The notes beneath the pieces were generated by a model, which worked only from the letters and a program-made list of their open reading frames with translations, did not search any database and was not told where the DNA came from. Of a DNA stretch of 64,000 nt, positions 1 through 7,147 are shown piece by piece. This DNA comes from Cytobacillus oceanisediminis 2691 (lineage in GTDB: Bacteria; Bacillota; Bacilli; Bacillales; Cytobacillaceae), in contig NZ_VEEP01000002.1 of the NCBI RefSeq assembly GCF_007678455.1, forward strand, positions 531,197-595,196, read 5' to 3'. Every line of letters begins with the position of its first letter. The first letter of the stretch is position 1. The position numbers and the translations under genes are program-made.

Positions 1-151
1 CGATTGTCAAACCAAACTTATCATAAAGTGCAATATTCAATACATCCCAAGGGTGGACCCCTAAGTACTTAACCTTGATTGCCACCGCTATACCGTAACT
101 AAAAAGGATAAGTCCGATTATAAAAAAGGGAATTTGTATTTTCAGCTTCAA
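1..151 (-). CDS. YczE/YitT-like membrane protein, N-terminal part (runs off left edge)
   Basis: This is a partial gene that leaves the window at base 1; about 50 N-terminal residues are visible. It starts at a TTG (149-151) preceded by a weak GAAGTGA ribosome site. The translation begins MKLKIQIPFFIIGLILFSYG and continues with a loop containing GVHPWDVL. A first membrane helix followed by a G-(V/L)-x-PWDVL loop is typical of the YczE/YyaS/YitT group of integral membrane proteins, whose transport role is not established. The call rests only on the N-terminus. Confidence 0.6.
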   Translation of the reverse strand, partial: MKLKIQIPFFIIGLILFSYGIAVAIKVKYLGVHPWDVLNIALYDKFGLTI

Positions 152-458
152 TTTTATCACTTCACTTCTTTTAACTTGCTTAATGAATTTAGTTTAAATC
201 AACACGGAAAGCATTTAAAGCAGAAGTTTTAGTACAAGTGGCAACATAGCACCAGACAGTGAGGGACATGGGGACGGTTCTTGTATCCTGAAAATCCCTG
301 TTTCTTGGTTATTAAATCACCAAAAAAATTCCGCTCGCATGTCTCTAATCAAATTTAAAGGGAAGCGTTATTTAGCTTCCCTTAGGTTATTTAAGCACCA
401 TTCAGCTTTTATTTCGACGCCTGAATGGGACAAGATCATCGTTCCTCTTTCCCTTCCG
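152..458. other. Intergenic region with a terminator and a dispersed-repeat arm
   Basis: No gene is seen. Bases 261-290 hold one arm of the dispersed GGGACGGTTC repeat family. Bases 358-383 form a clean hairpin (AAGGGAAGC / GCTTCCCTT, 8-nt loop) that, on the minus strand, is followed by TTTAAATTT and probably ends the gene at 459-1103. Confidence 0.6.
358..383 (-). terminator. Hairpin terminator after the 459-1103 gene
   Basis: A nine-base-pair stem AAGGGAAGC / GCTTCCCTT with an eight-base loop, followed by a T-rich stretch on the minus strand. It sits about 75 nt beyond the stop of the minus-strand membrane protein gene. Confidence 0.6.
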
Positions 459-1103
459 CTATTTTGCACGAATCATACTAATTCCTAATACTGTGGCCGG
501 AAAAAGTGCCAGGACAGCACCAATAAAAAACTGATAAGATTCCTTTCCCGTATCTGGCTGGGTGAAGATTTTATACCTTATGACATTGAGCATCAAAAAT
601 ATTAACGCAATAGTTACCACTGCTAAAATTGTTCCTGTTACATAGGCTTTGTAACTATTCATTCTCCGTAGTTTTGGGGAAGAGATAAATAGAGACAAAA
701 CAACATAAATGACAGCACTAGCAAAATATACGACTAGGGTTAACTGGGAGTAGTTAACTTCCTCGATAATTTGCCCCTCCCTGACTCCAATTGTATACAT
801 TCCAGTTGAAGTCAGGAGGAGCTGAAAGCTTATGACAAGGAGGAAAAAGAAGATTTGGAGTCCTCCATTAAACCAGGATATGCTCTTTTTAAAAAGTGAT
901 ACTCCATAACCGAAGATCACAATTGAACAGATTAGTAGAATGATGGAACTTATATTCAACCAACTTGGCAGCGTCGAGATTGATTGTATATTCATCAATG
1001 AAATGAACAGACTGATTATGAAAAACGCAATAGTTACAAATCTGAAGTTCTTTTGCATCTCGTCTTGAGTTGTATGTCCCGACCGGGCTTTTACCGTCTT
1101 CAT
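459..1103 (-). CDS. Six-helix integral membrane protein, unknown function
   Basis: The protein has 214 residues. The start is placed at the ATG at 1103 because AAAGGAG lies 7 nt upstream; an upstream in-frame codon at 1127 has no ribosome site. After a short charged N-terminus (with TTQDEMQKN) there are about six hydrophobic segments, with a basic cytoplasmic loop (SSPKLRRMNSYK) between the fourth and fifth. No motif identifies a substrate. It is transcribed alone on the minus strand. A permease subunit or a small membrane sensor is possible, but nothing in the sequence decides it. Confidence 0.6.
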   Translation of the reverse strand: MKTVKARSGHTTQDEMQKNFRFVTIAFFIISLFISLMNIQSISTLPSWLNISSIILLICSIVIFGYGVSLFKKSISWFNGGLQIFFFLLVISFQLLLTSTGMYTIGVREGQIIEEVNYSQLTLVVYFASAVIYVVLSLFISSPKLRRMNSYKAYVTGTILAVVTIALIFLMLNVIRYKIFTQPDTGKESYQFFIGAVLALFPATVLGISMIRAK

Positions 1104-1214
1104 GGCAAACTCCTTTCTGTCTTGCAAACCTTTCTACAATGCAAAAAAGGAGCACAGGGTTTGTCCCCACGGCTCCTAAATGTTCATAGGAAATCACTTA
1201 GCATAAAGGGTATT

Positions 1215-1421
1215 TTAAGCATAACAGCCAATAGCATTTAAAATTATAACCCCAATTCCAGTTACAGCAATCCCTGTTATGGCAGTGACGAATACTGTTC
1301 TTAATTGCTTAGTATCCACCCATACTGTAATCCCTAAAATAATCGTAAATAGAATACCAAAAAATATAGATGCTAAAGGATTAGTTGGTGTTATCCAATC
1401 ATACCAAGACAAAAAATCCAT
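1215..1421 (-). CDS. Small two-helix membrane protein
   Basis: The protein has 68 residues. The start is the ATG at 1421 because GGAGGTGGG lies 4-5 nt upstream; the track-style start 15 bases further up overlaps that ribosome site. Two hydrophobic segments (around residues 17-35 and 43-63) are separated by WVDTKQLR, so both termini should lie on the same side. No catalytic motif is seen. It is followed by nothing on its own strand until 1103, so it may be cotranscribed with the six-helix protein, although a repeat-type hairpin at about 1148-1177 lies between them. Confidence 0.6.
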   Translation of the reverse strand: MDFLSWYDWITPTNPLASIFFGILFTIILGITVWVDTKQLRTVFVTAITGIAVTGIGVIILNAIGCYA

Positions 1422-1602
1422 TAAACCCACCTCCATGAGATCGCAAAAAGTTCTATCATTATATTCTAAATATTACCATAAAAAGTAAATTATTTCAAAC
1501 ACTGTAAAAAAATTAAAACCCCGGTTACCATCCAGTTTAAATAAGTGTTAATGCTATAAATTAAGTGAGCTTAACAAAGACTCTTTGATGCTAAATGTTT
1601 GC

Positions 1603-1638
1603 AAAAAAATTGCATCAATCCCTGTGGATCGATGCAAT
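1603..1638 (-). terminator. Terminator of the RND-TetR operon
   Basis: On the minus strand a 12-bp stem with one mismatch (ATTGCATCGATC / GATTGATGCAAT, 6-nt loop) is followed directly by seven T residues. It lies about 95 nt downstream of the TetR stop codon and fits a rho-independent terminator for the operon 5217-1732. Confidence 0.8.
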
Positions 1639-1731
1639 CATACAGCCTGCTTATTCATTATATTTTCGGTGATTTTATCAAGTTCTATTAAAACGCTTTG
1701 CTTAAAAACTCATCATTCTCGATAATCCTAC

Positions 1732-2292
1732 TTATAAATTAGCCATTAACGAAGTAGTGTAATGGTCCAAAATCTTCTGTTTTTCTTCTTTTGCTAGTTT
1801 GTAATAGGGTGTCTCCTTTACAAATAGAACATTGCTGACAAGGATGCCGGTAATCTGGTGTGCAAAGATGCCTGGGTCGGCGGCAATGTTTTGTTTTTCA
1901 AAATGCAGCTGGATTCCTGCCTTCAATCCATTATAAATTACGCTCGGAAAATCAAGATCACCAGTCAGGTTCCCCATCATGCTTTCGGAAACAAGCATTT
2001 TAATCAATTGATGGTTCTTGGAGATTACCTCCAGACGTTCATCGAGAATTTCTTCAAAAAATCGGCCGGTTTCCTCTTCCGCCAGTTTAAATATCCTGGT
2101 TTTGAAGTGATTCTCCAGTGATTTCTTAATAACTGTCTCGAATAAATTTTGCTTCGTTGAAAATTTCCGGTATAAGGTAACCTCTGCAACATCTGCTTCT
2201 TTGGCTATTTCCTGGGTAGTTGATTGCAAAAACCCTTTTTTGATAAAGACATTTATTGCAGCTTTTATAATTTGGTCTGTTTTATCTCTCAA
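1732..2292 (-). CDS. TetR/AcrR-family transcriptional repressor
   Basis: The protein has 186 residues, the usual TetR length. Residues about 5-50 form the helix-turn-helix domain (IIKAAINVFIKKGF, then TTQEIAKEADVAEVTLYRKF), and the rest is the helical ligand-binding/dimer domain. The start is a TTG at 2292, with GGGGTGA upstream that is shared with the end of the exporter gene, whose stop is at 2300-2302. It is the last gene of the exporter operon, so it probably represses that operon. The likely operator is GTTAGT-N4-ACTAAC, found before the exporter and around the FAD monooxygenase gene. The inducer is unknown. Confidence 0.9.
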   Translation of the reverse strand: MRDKTDQIIKAAINVFIKKGFLQSTTQEIAKEADVAEVTLYRKFSTKQNLFETVIKKSLENHFKTRIFKLAEEETGRFFEEILDERLEVISKNHQLIKMLVSESMMGNLTGDLDFPSVIYNGLKAGIQLHFEKQNIAADPGIFAHQITGILVSNVLFVKETPYYKLAKEEKQKILDHYTTSLMANL

Positions 2293-2299
2293 ACCACGT

Positions 2300-3706
2300 T
2301 CACCCCGTTTTTGTTTGCACTTCCTTCTCAGCTTTCGTTTTAGTCTTTACCAGCCGGTCTAGAAGGACCAGTATGGCTGGCATAACAATGATTGTGCTGA
2401 TCAGTGAAAAGAAAACGTTTATTAAGGTCATCATACCAAAATTACTTAAAATAACGAAGTCTGAAACAAGAAGGGCACTAAAGCCTCCTATTACAGATAA
2501 CCCTGAAGCTAAAACTGCCTTGCCAATTTTTTTGTTGGCAATCAATATTGCTTCAATGCCAGAGAAACCTTTTTTCCTTTCCTCATAAAAACGCTCCATG
2601 ATCAAAATGGTAAACTCTGTCCCTATTCCGATAATCAAAGCGCCAAGTGTGGCAGTAAGCGGTGTATAGCTTATATTAAACAAATACATGATGCCCCCAG
2701 ACCACCCAACAATGAAAAGAATAGGAAGCAGCGGGATAAAGGCCTTAACGGGATGTCTGTAGATTGCCAAAAGTCCAATAAAGACAAGCCCAATTCCAAG
2801 CAAGGTCATATCATGACGACCGGTTGTCAGCGAAGATACCATTTCAACATCCAGTACTGATTTGCCCGTAACAGTTGTATCAATGCCATTCTGCTCCTCG
2901 TCTTCAACATAGGACTCCAGATTGCCGATAAACTCTTTCAGTTCGCTCGCCTCAAGATGTTTAATGCCAACTGTGATAACGCCTTTTGTCCGTCCTTCAT
3001 TCACCAGAAGCTTAACCTGATCCTCTGGCATATCATTTACAATTCCCTCTGGATCCTCTGGAATCTTCCCGTCATTTGTCTGTTCAAGGACACTTGCAAT
3101 CGACTTTGTTTCTACTACTACTTCAGGAAATTCATTGCTGATTGATTCTGTCATTCTGTCTGTCCAGTTGATTGTTTCTTTATCGAGTACATTGTCGGTG
3201 CTGTACATAATCGTTACCTGGTCGGTTGTTCCAAGTATATCTCTTAATTTGTGAATATCCTTTAATTCCTGTGTATCCTGCGGCATGAAAGTTTCTACAT
3301 CGGTCTCTACTCCCGCTTTCAAATCTCCCCATATGCCAAAAACCGCTGTTGATAGAGCTAGAAAGATGACCAGCCATTTTAATGAAATTACTTTCTTTGT
3401 CAATCCCTCAAGTAATCTCTCTGATTTTGACGATTCACCTGTTTTGATGCCTTTCTTGCTTTCTTTTGCAAAAAAATGGTCCCTTGTAAATAGAATGGGA
3501 ATCAAGATGAATAAGCCAGCAAAAAAGCTGATGACGATTCCAAGTGTCAGCATTTTCCCGAAATCCTGGATCATGGGAACAGGTGAGGTAAATAGCGCCA
3601 TAAAGCCAAGCCCTGTCGCAATAATGGCTGTCATTACAGCAGGCACTATGTGTTTGACGGTTTGTTTTAAACTTAAAATGCTTTTCTGTTTATTGTTTTT
3701 TTCCAT
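2300..3706 (-). CDS. RND/MMPL exporter, C-terminal half
   Basis: The protein has 468 residues. It begins with the equivalent of TM5-TM6 of the first RND repeat (PAVMTAIIATGLGFMALF then MIQDFGKMLTLG, a conserved MMPL signature). A central helix follows (about 110-128), then an extracytoplasmic domain (about 130-300) and five C-terminal helices including LGALIIGIGTEFTILIMERF. Its ATG shares one base with the TAA of the upstream half (TAATG), and AGGGGTGAG lies just upstream, so the two are probably translationally coupled. Alone it lacks TM1-TM4 and the first extracytoplasmic domain, so it must work with the 3706-5217 product. In most relatives both halves form one chain of about 1000 residues. 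Confidence 0.85.
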   Translation of the reverse strand: MEKNNKQKSILSLKQTVKHIVPAVMTAIIATGLGFMALFTSPVPMIQDFGKMLTLGIVISFFAGLFILIPILFTRDHFFAKESKKGIKTGESSKSERLLEGLTKKVISLKWLVIFLALSTAVFGIWGDLKAGVETDVETFMPQDTQELKDIHKLRDILGTTDQVTIMYSTDNVLDKETINWTDRMTESISNEFPEVVVETKSIASVLEQTNDGKIPEDPEGIVNDMPEDQVKLLVNEGRTKGVITVGIKHLEASELKEFIGNLESYVEDEEQNGIDTTVTGKSVLDVEMVSSLTTGRHDMTLLGIGLVFIGLLAIYRHPVKAFIPLLPILFIVGWSGGIMYLFNISYTPLTATLGALIIGIGTEFTILIMERFYEERKKGFSGIEAILIANKKIGKAVLASGLSVIGGFSALLVSDFVILSNFGMMTLINVFFSLISTIIVMPAILVLLDRLVKTKTKAEKEVQTKTG

Positions 3707-5217
3707 TATGCCTCACCCCTTGTGTCCATTTCTTCTGAATAGCGGCTCTGGAACTGGATCGCATAGTCAATGCCAAGCCCAATTAAAATCGGGAATACGG
3801 CCATTGAAACCATTGTCATCGGAATGCTCAGCCATCCCATCAAACCTACAGTTGCGACAACCGCCAGCAAAATGACCACAAGCGGAAGCAATCTCCATCT
3901 GACCTTGAAGACGAGCGTTAAAACAAGGATCATGAACAGGATCGACAGACCCATCATTTTTTGCATGCTGTCCTTCATTGATGTCCTGATCGCATCGTCA
4001 AGCACTGGCTTCCCTGATACCATCGTTTCGACGTTTTCCAGTTTATTGTCTTGAAGATATTCTTTAATCGCGCCTGAAATCTCACTTTTCACCGAGTCAT
4101 CCACATTCCCTTCCAGCTTCACGATGAAAAGCATGTACTTTTCGTCTACGATCACCTCACTGAATAAATCGCGAAGGTCACCATTTTCTTCATAAATCAT
4201 TTTATTCAGCGTTTTTTGTTGTTGCGGAAGGCCCGGGGACATATTATCCGAATAGGAAACCATTGTTTCCAGGTTTTCGCTGATTTTGCCCAAATTGCTC
4301 CCCATTTCCGAAAGTCCGGCAGACAATGTTTTTAAATCATTCAATTGGCTTGCTTGCTTCTTATTCAATTCACTGAAGGCCGCTTTTTGACTATTAAGCC
4401 CCTGTTGCATCCCGTTTAGTCCTTTAATCGTATTTTCAGGTATGGCCGTCATTTTCGTACCCTTCACGGAGGCTTCATTCATTTTTTGCGACAGCTGGAC
4501 GAACTGATTGCTCATCTGGATCAGCTGCTGGACCTGTTTTTGCTGCTGCGGATTTGAATCAAGCGATTTGCCCAGTTGCTCGCTGACTTTTTGCATGTTC
4601 AGAGCAGCCACGTGCAATTGTCCACCCATTTGCGCATAGCCATTCGCCATCTGTGCAGTTCCAGCAGACAGCTTTTTCTGCCCATCGATCATTTTGCTTA
4701 ATCCATTATTTAACTCATTCAGGTTCTGTTCGATATTTTTTCCGCCGGTCGGCTGCCCAGCGGAATTCTGGTTCAGCTTTTTGCTTATATCAGTCAAGCT
4801 GCTGCCCATTTTGTCCAATCCAGAAATGACTTCATCAAGACCTTCCTTGTATTTTTCGGACTGCTTGACAGAAATCTGATTGATCATCGTATTAGGACTT
4901 ATAACCGTATAAATATCTTCATAAGAACTCAGCCTTTTTTCCAAACCCGCCATGTGGTTAACAGTATCGATTGTAAGAAGGTCCTCAGATTTTTCAGCTT
5001 CGTATAATACAAGAATCGATTCACCCCCAAACTCTTCCTCCAATGCCAGGTTATCCTTGTAGGCTTTCGTATCTTCCTCAATCAGAGTTTCATTGCCTGT
5101 AGCCATTTTCATTGCAGGCGCACCAGCAGCAAAAAGCAGGACAGCGACAATAGATAGGATAATAAGCTTCATAGGAGTCTTTCGGATCATCTCAGATAAA
5201 AACGTCAGGATTTTCAT
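3706..5217 (-). CDS. RND/MMPL exporter, N-terminal half
   Basis: The protein has 503 residues. The start is the ATG at 5217, with GGGGGAA 3 nt before it. TM1 is near residues 13-32. A long extracytoplasmic domain of about 375 residues follows, much of it Q/N-rich coiled coil (about 125-330, with heptad-like SAGTAQMANGYAQM). Three helices (about 410-485) end in GIGIDYAIQ-type sequence (here GLGIDYAIQFQSRY), the hallmark of the RND/MMPL family. The chain stops at RGEA in the cytoplasmic loop where relatives run on into TM5. The family exports lipids, peptides or drugs using the proton gradient; the substrate here is not readable. It is the first gene of the exporter-TetR operon, with an operator at 5236-5251. 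Confidence 0.85.
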   Translation of the reverse strand: MKILTFLSEMIRKTPMKLIILSIVAVLLFAAGAPAMKMATGNETLIEEDTKAYKDNLALEEEFGGESILVLYEAEKSEDLLTIDTVNHMAGLEKRLSSYEDIYTVISPNTMINQISVKQSEKYKEGLDEVISGLDKMGSSLTDISKKLNQNSAGQPTGGKNIEQNLNELNNGLSKMIDGQKKLSAGTAQMANGYAQMGGQLHVAALNMQKVSEQLGKSLDSNPQQQKQVQQLIQMSNQFVQLSQKMNEASVKGTKMTAIPENTIKGLNGMQQGLNSQKAAFSELNKKQASQLNDLKTLSAGLSEMGSNLGKISENLETMVSYSDNMSPGLPQQQKTLNKMIYEENGDLRDLFSEVIVDEKYMLFIVKLEGNVDDSVKSEISGAIKEYLQDNKLENVETMVSGKPVLDDAIRTSMKDSMQKMMGLSILFMILVLTLVFKVRWRLLPLVVILLAVVATVGLMGWLSIPMTMVSMAVFPILIGLGIDYAIQFQSRYSEEMDTRGEA

Positions 5218-5235
5218 AGCTTCCCCCAAAATTAA

Positions 5236-5251
5236 GTTAGTACAAACTAAC
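5236..5251. promoter_or_regulatory. TetR-type operator before the exporter operon
   Basis: GTTAGTACAAACTAAC is a perfect 6-bp inverted repeat with a 4-nt spacer, 19 nt before the exporter start. On the minus strand it overlaps a possible promoter (TTTACA, 15 nt, TACTAA). A half-conserved copy (GTTAGTTATAACTT) lies at about 5295-5308. Related copies lie at 5375-5390, 6637-6652 and 6780-6795. Confidence 0.7.
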
Positions 5252-5374
5252 GTTTTGTGTAAACTTTCGTTATTCCTAACACACTTTGACTGAATGTTAG
5301 TTATAACTTTGACTGGCCGCTTTGATATAACATTTGAAATTCGTTGAAGAATCTTGCTTTCCTTGAACGTGTTC

Positions 5375-5390
5375 GTTAGTGATAACTAAC
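5375..5390. promoter_or_regulatory. TetR-type operator copy
   Basis: GTTAGTGATAACTAAC repeats the 6-4-6 inverted structure of the operator at 5236-5251. It lies 127 nt further upstream of the exporter start and 30 nt past the end of the FAD monooxygenase gene. Such spacing could allow binding of two repressor dimers on one upstream region. Confidence 0.65.
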
Positions 5391-5419
5391 ATACAACTCA
5401 AAAAAACTCATTTTTTAAC

Positions 5420-6610
5420 TTACCCTGCCTTTCTCTGATTTACAGGGAAGAAAAACTTTTTCATAAGAATATTGACTAGCGGAGTTTTGGACATAAATTG
5501 TACGAGATATGGACGCAACTGGGATACTATAGGATTTGTAGTAAAAATCAATGATTCCACTTTGATTTGTAATCTTTGAAGTTCATCGGCTTCCGGCTTT
5601 CGTTTTTTTTCAATCTCTGACAACTTATTAACCGAATAATCACCTTCGTTAAGGGCTTCAAGAATTACTTCAGCAGCCACAATAGAATCAGCTAAAGCCA
5701 CATTAATTCCGATTACACCAATTGGAGTCATCACATGAGCAGCATCACCAACCAAAACTAATCCATTTGAAGCCCAACGGTCTAATGTCAGGGAAATGAC
5801 TTGTAGCTTGACGAATTGTTTTGAGTTCTCCACCCGTTCTTTTAATTCCGGAATTTGTTCAATTACAAGGTTTTTAATTTCTTTATAGTTATTTTCTTTT
5901 ACCCTGGCTTGTTGTTCTTTTGTAAATGTATATCCTATTTGCATTTTATCTGGGTACTTTGGAATCATGAATAGGTTATTCTTCCCGGTAAACATATACA
6001 TCAATTCATGAGGTAAATGGGATGGCCAATCTATTGTGAACCAAATTAAGTTACTGCGATGATGCTCATTAACTTCCTTAAATGACGCTTCTTTCCTAAT
6101 TGTAGATTGTCTTCCATCACTGCCTACCGTTACTTTAGCAAAAACTTCTGCTGGCTCCTTTTCAATGGTACCTTGCACTCCAATCACTTGACCGGTTTCA
6201 TCTTTTAAAAGTGTTTTAACATTAGAGTTGAAATGCATTTTAAAGTTCGGAAATTTTTCTGCCTCTTTTATTAATGCCTGAATGAATGTTGATTGTGCCA
6301 TTTGAATGGCATAAGGGTATTCTCTAGATATGTCATCCATTTTAAATTCCATTATTCTTTTTCCTTTATAATGGATCCCGCCTTGTGCTATTTTCTTATG
6401 AGGCTGCTCCAGAATATATTCAAGCAGACCAATTTGATCCAGCAGTTGCAGGGTAGATGGCTGAAGAATTTCTCCCCGGTAATCTCGCTCAAGATTAGCG
6501 AACTTCTCTAAAAGCAATACTTCATGTCCTTGTTTAGCTAATAACAAACCAAGTAATGCACCCGAAGGCCCTGTACCTACAATACATACATCTGTTTTGA
6601 TATTTTTCAT
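5420..6610 (-). CDS. FAD-dependent monooxygenase (PHBH/UbiH-like)
   Basis: The protein has 396 residues. The start is the ATG at 6610, because GGAGG lies 7 nt upstream; the longer frame starting at 6631 would begin upstream of the ribosome site. An N-terminal Rossmann fold has GTGPSG (residues 12-17) and ends in LLEK. The middle shows GSDGRQST, the DG motif that contacts FAD and NADPH. The later GLVLVGDAAHVMTP is the GD motif for the FAD ribityl chain. This group hydroxylates aromatic or polyketide-like compounds and includes antibiotic-inactivating enzymes. It shares operator copies with the adjacent exporter, which suggests joint induction by a toxic aromatic compound, but the substrate is unknown. 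Confidence 0.88.
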   Translation of the reverse strand: MKNIKTDVCIVGTGPSGALLGLLLAKQGHEVLLLEKFANLERDYRGEILQPSTLQLLDQIGLLEYILEQPHKKIAQGGIHYKGKRIMEFKMDDISREYPYAIQMAQSTFIQALIKEAEKFPNFKMHFNSNVKTLLKDETGQVIGVQGTIEKEPAEVFAKVTVGSDGRQSTIRKEASFKEVNEHHRSNLIWFTIDWPSHLPHELMYMFTGKNNLFMIPKYPDKMQIGYTFTKEQQARVKENNYKEIKNLVIEQIPELKERVENSKQFVKLQVISLTLDRWASNGLVLVGDAAHVMTPIGVIGINVALADSIVAAEVILEALNEGDYSVNKLSEIEKKRKPEADELQRLQIKVESLIFTTNPIVSQLRPYLVQFMSKTPLVNILMKKFFFPVNQRKAG

Positions 6611-6636
6611 GTTATTCCTCCAATACCACAAAGTAT

Positions 6637-6652
6637 GTTAGCTATAACTAAC
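6637..6652. promoter_or_regulatory. TetR-type operator before the FAD monooxygenase
   Basis: GTTAGCTATAACTAAC matches the operator pattern GTTAGT-N4-ACTAAC with one arm mismatch. It lies just upstream of the monooxygenase ribosome site. A further copy, GTTAGTGATAACTTAC, lies at 6780-6795, embedded in a larger inverted repeat (CACTAAC, then GTTAGTG, 6762-6786). Confidence 0.65.
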
Positions 6653-7147
6653 ATTATCTGTGAAAATTTTTTTTTAACCACCTAACAATAGAGATACTCT
6701 GTAGCTAATCACCAGAAATGATAAAGAGATTACGAACTCTATTATAAGTGCATTATAGTAGTCACTAACACAAACTAATGTTAGTGATAACTTACACTTA
6801 TTATATTTGATTGTTATCGAGATGTAAACCCTGCTCTTATTTTTATTTAACTAATTCATTTCTTTCTTCTGGTCTAAAAAAATGACGTTTCTGCTGTCTC
6901 AAAAATTTACATATTTTCACTTCTAAAATTAATTCTACAAATGTTCCTCCACCTACGAATACATTGCCACCAGTTGTGAAATTTTCGATTAATTTAAAGT
7001 TTATTACACCCCCCGAGACATGAGAACCGTCCCTCTACATACCCAAAATGACCGGATCCTTCACTTTTTAAATTTTCACACAACACCCATTTTGCTATGA
7101 TATAGATATTCACTAGTTTAATAAATTGGAAATGGAGGAATTTCCAG
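6653..7147. other. Intergenic region before mcrB
   Basis: About 500 nt without a convincing gene. It contains the operator-like copy at 6780-6795 and a single arm of the dispersed repeat (GAGACATGAGAACCGTCCC) at 7015-7036. The end carries the mcrB ribosome site (GGAGG at about 7134). Otherwise AT-rich with nothing recognisable. Confidence 0.6.
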
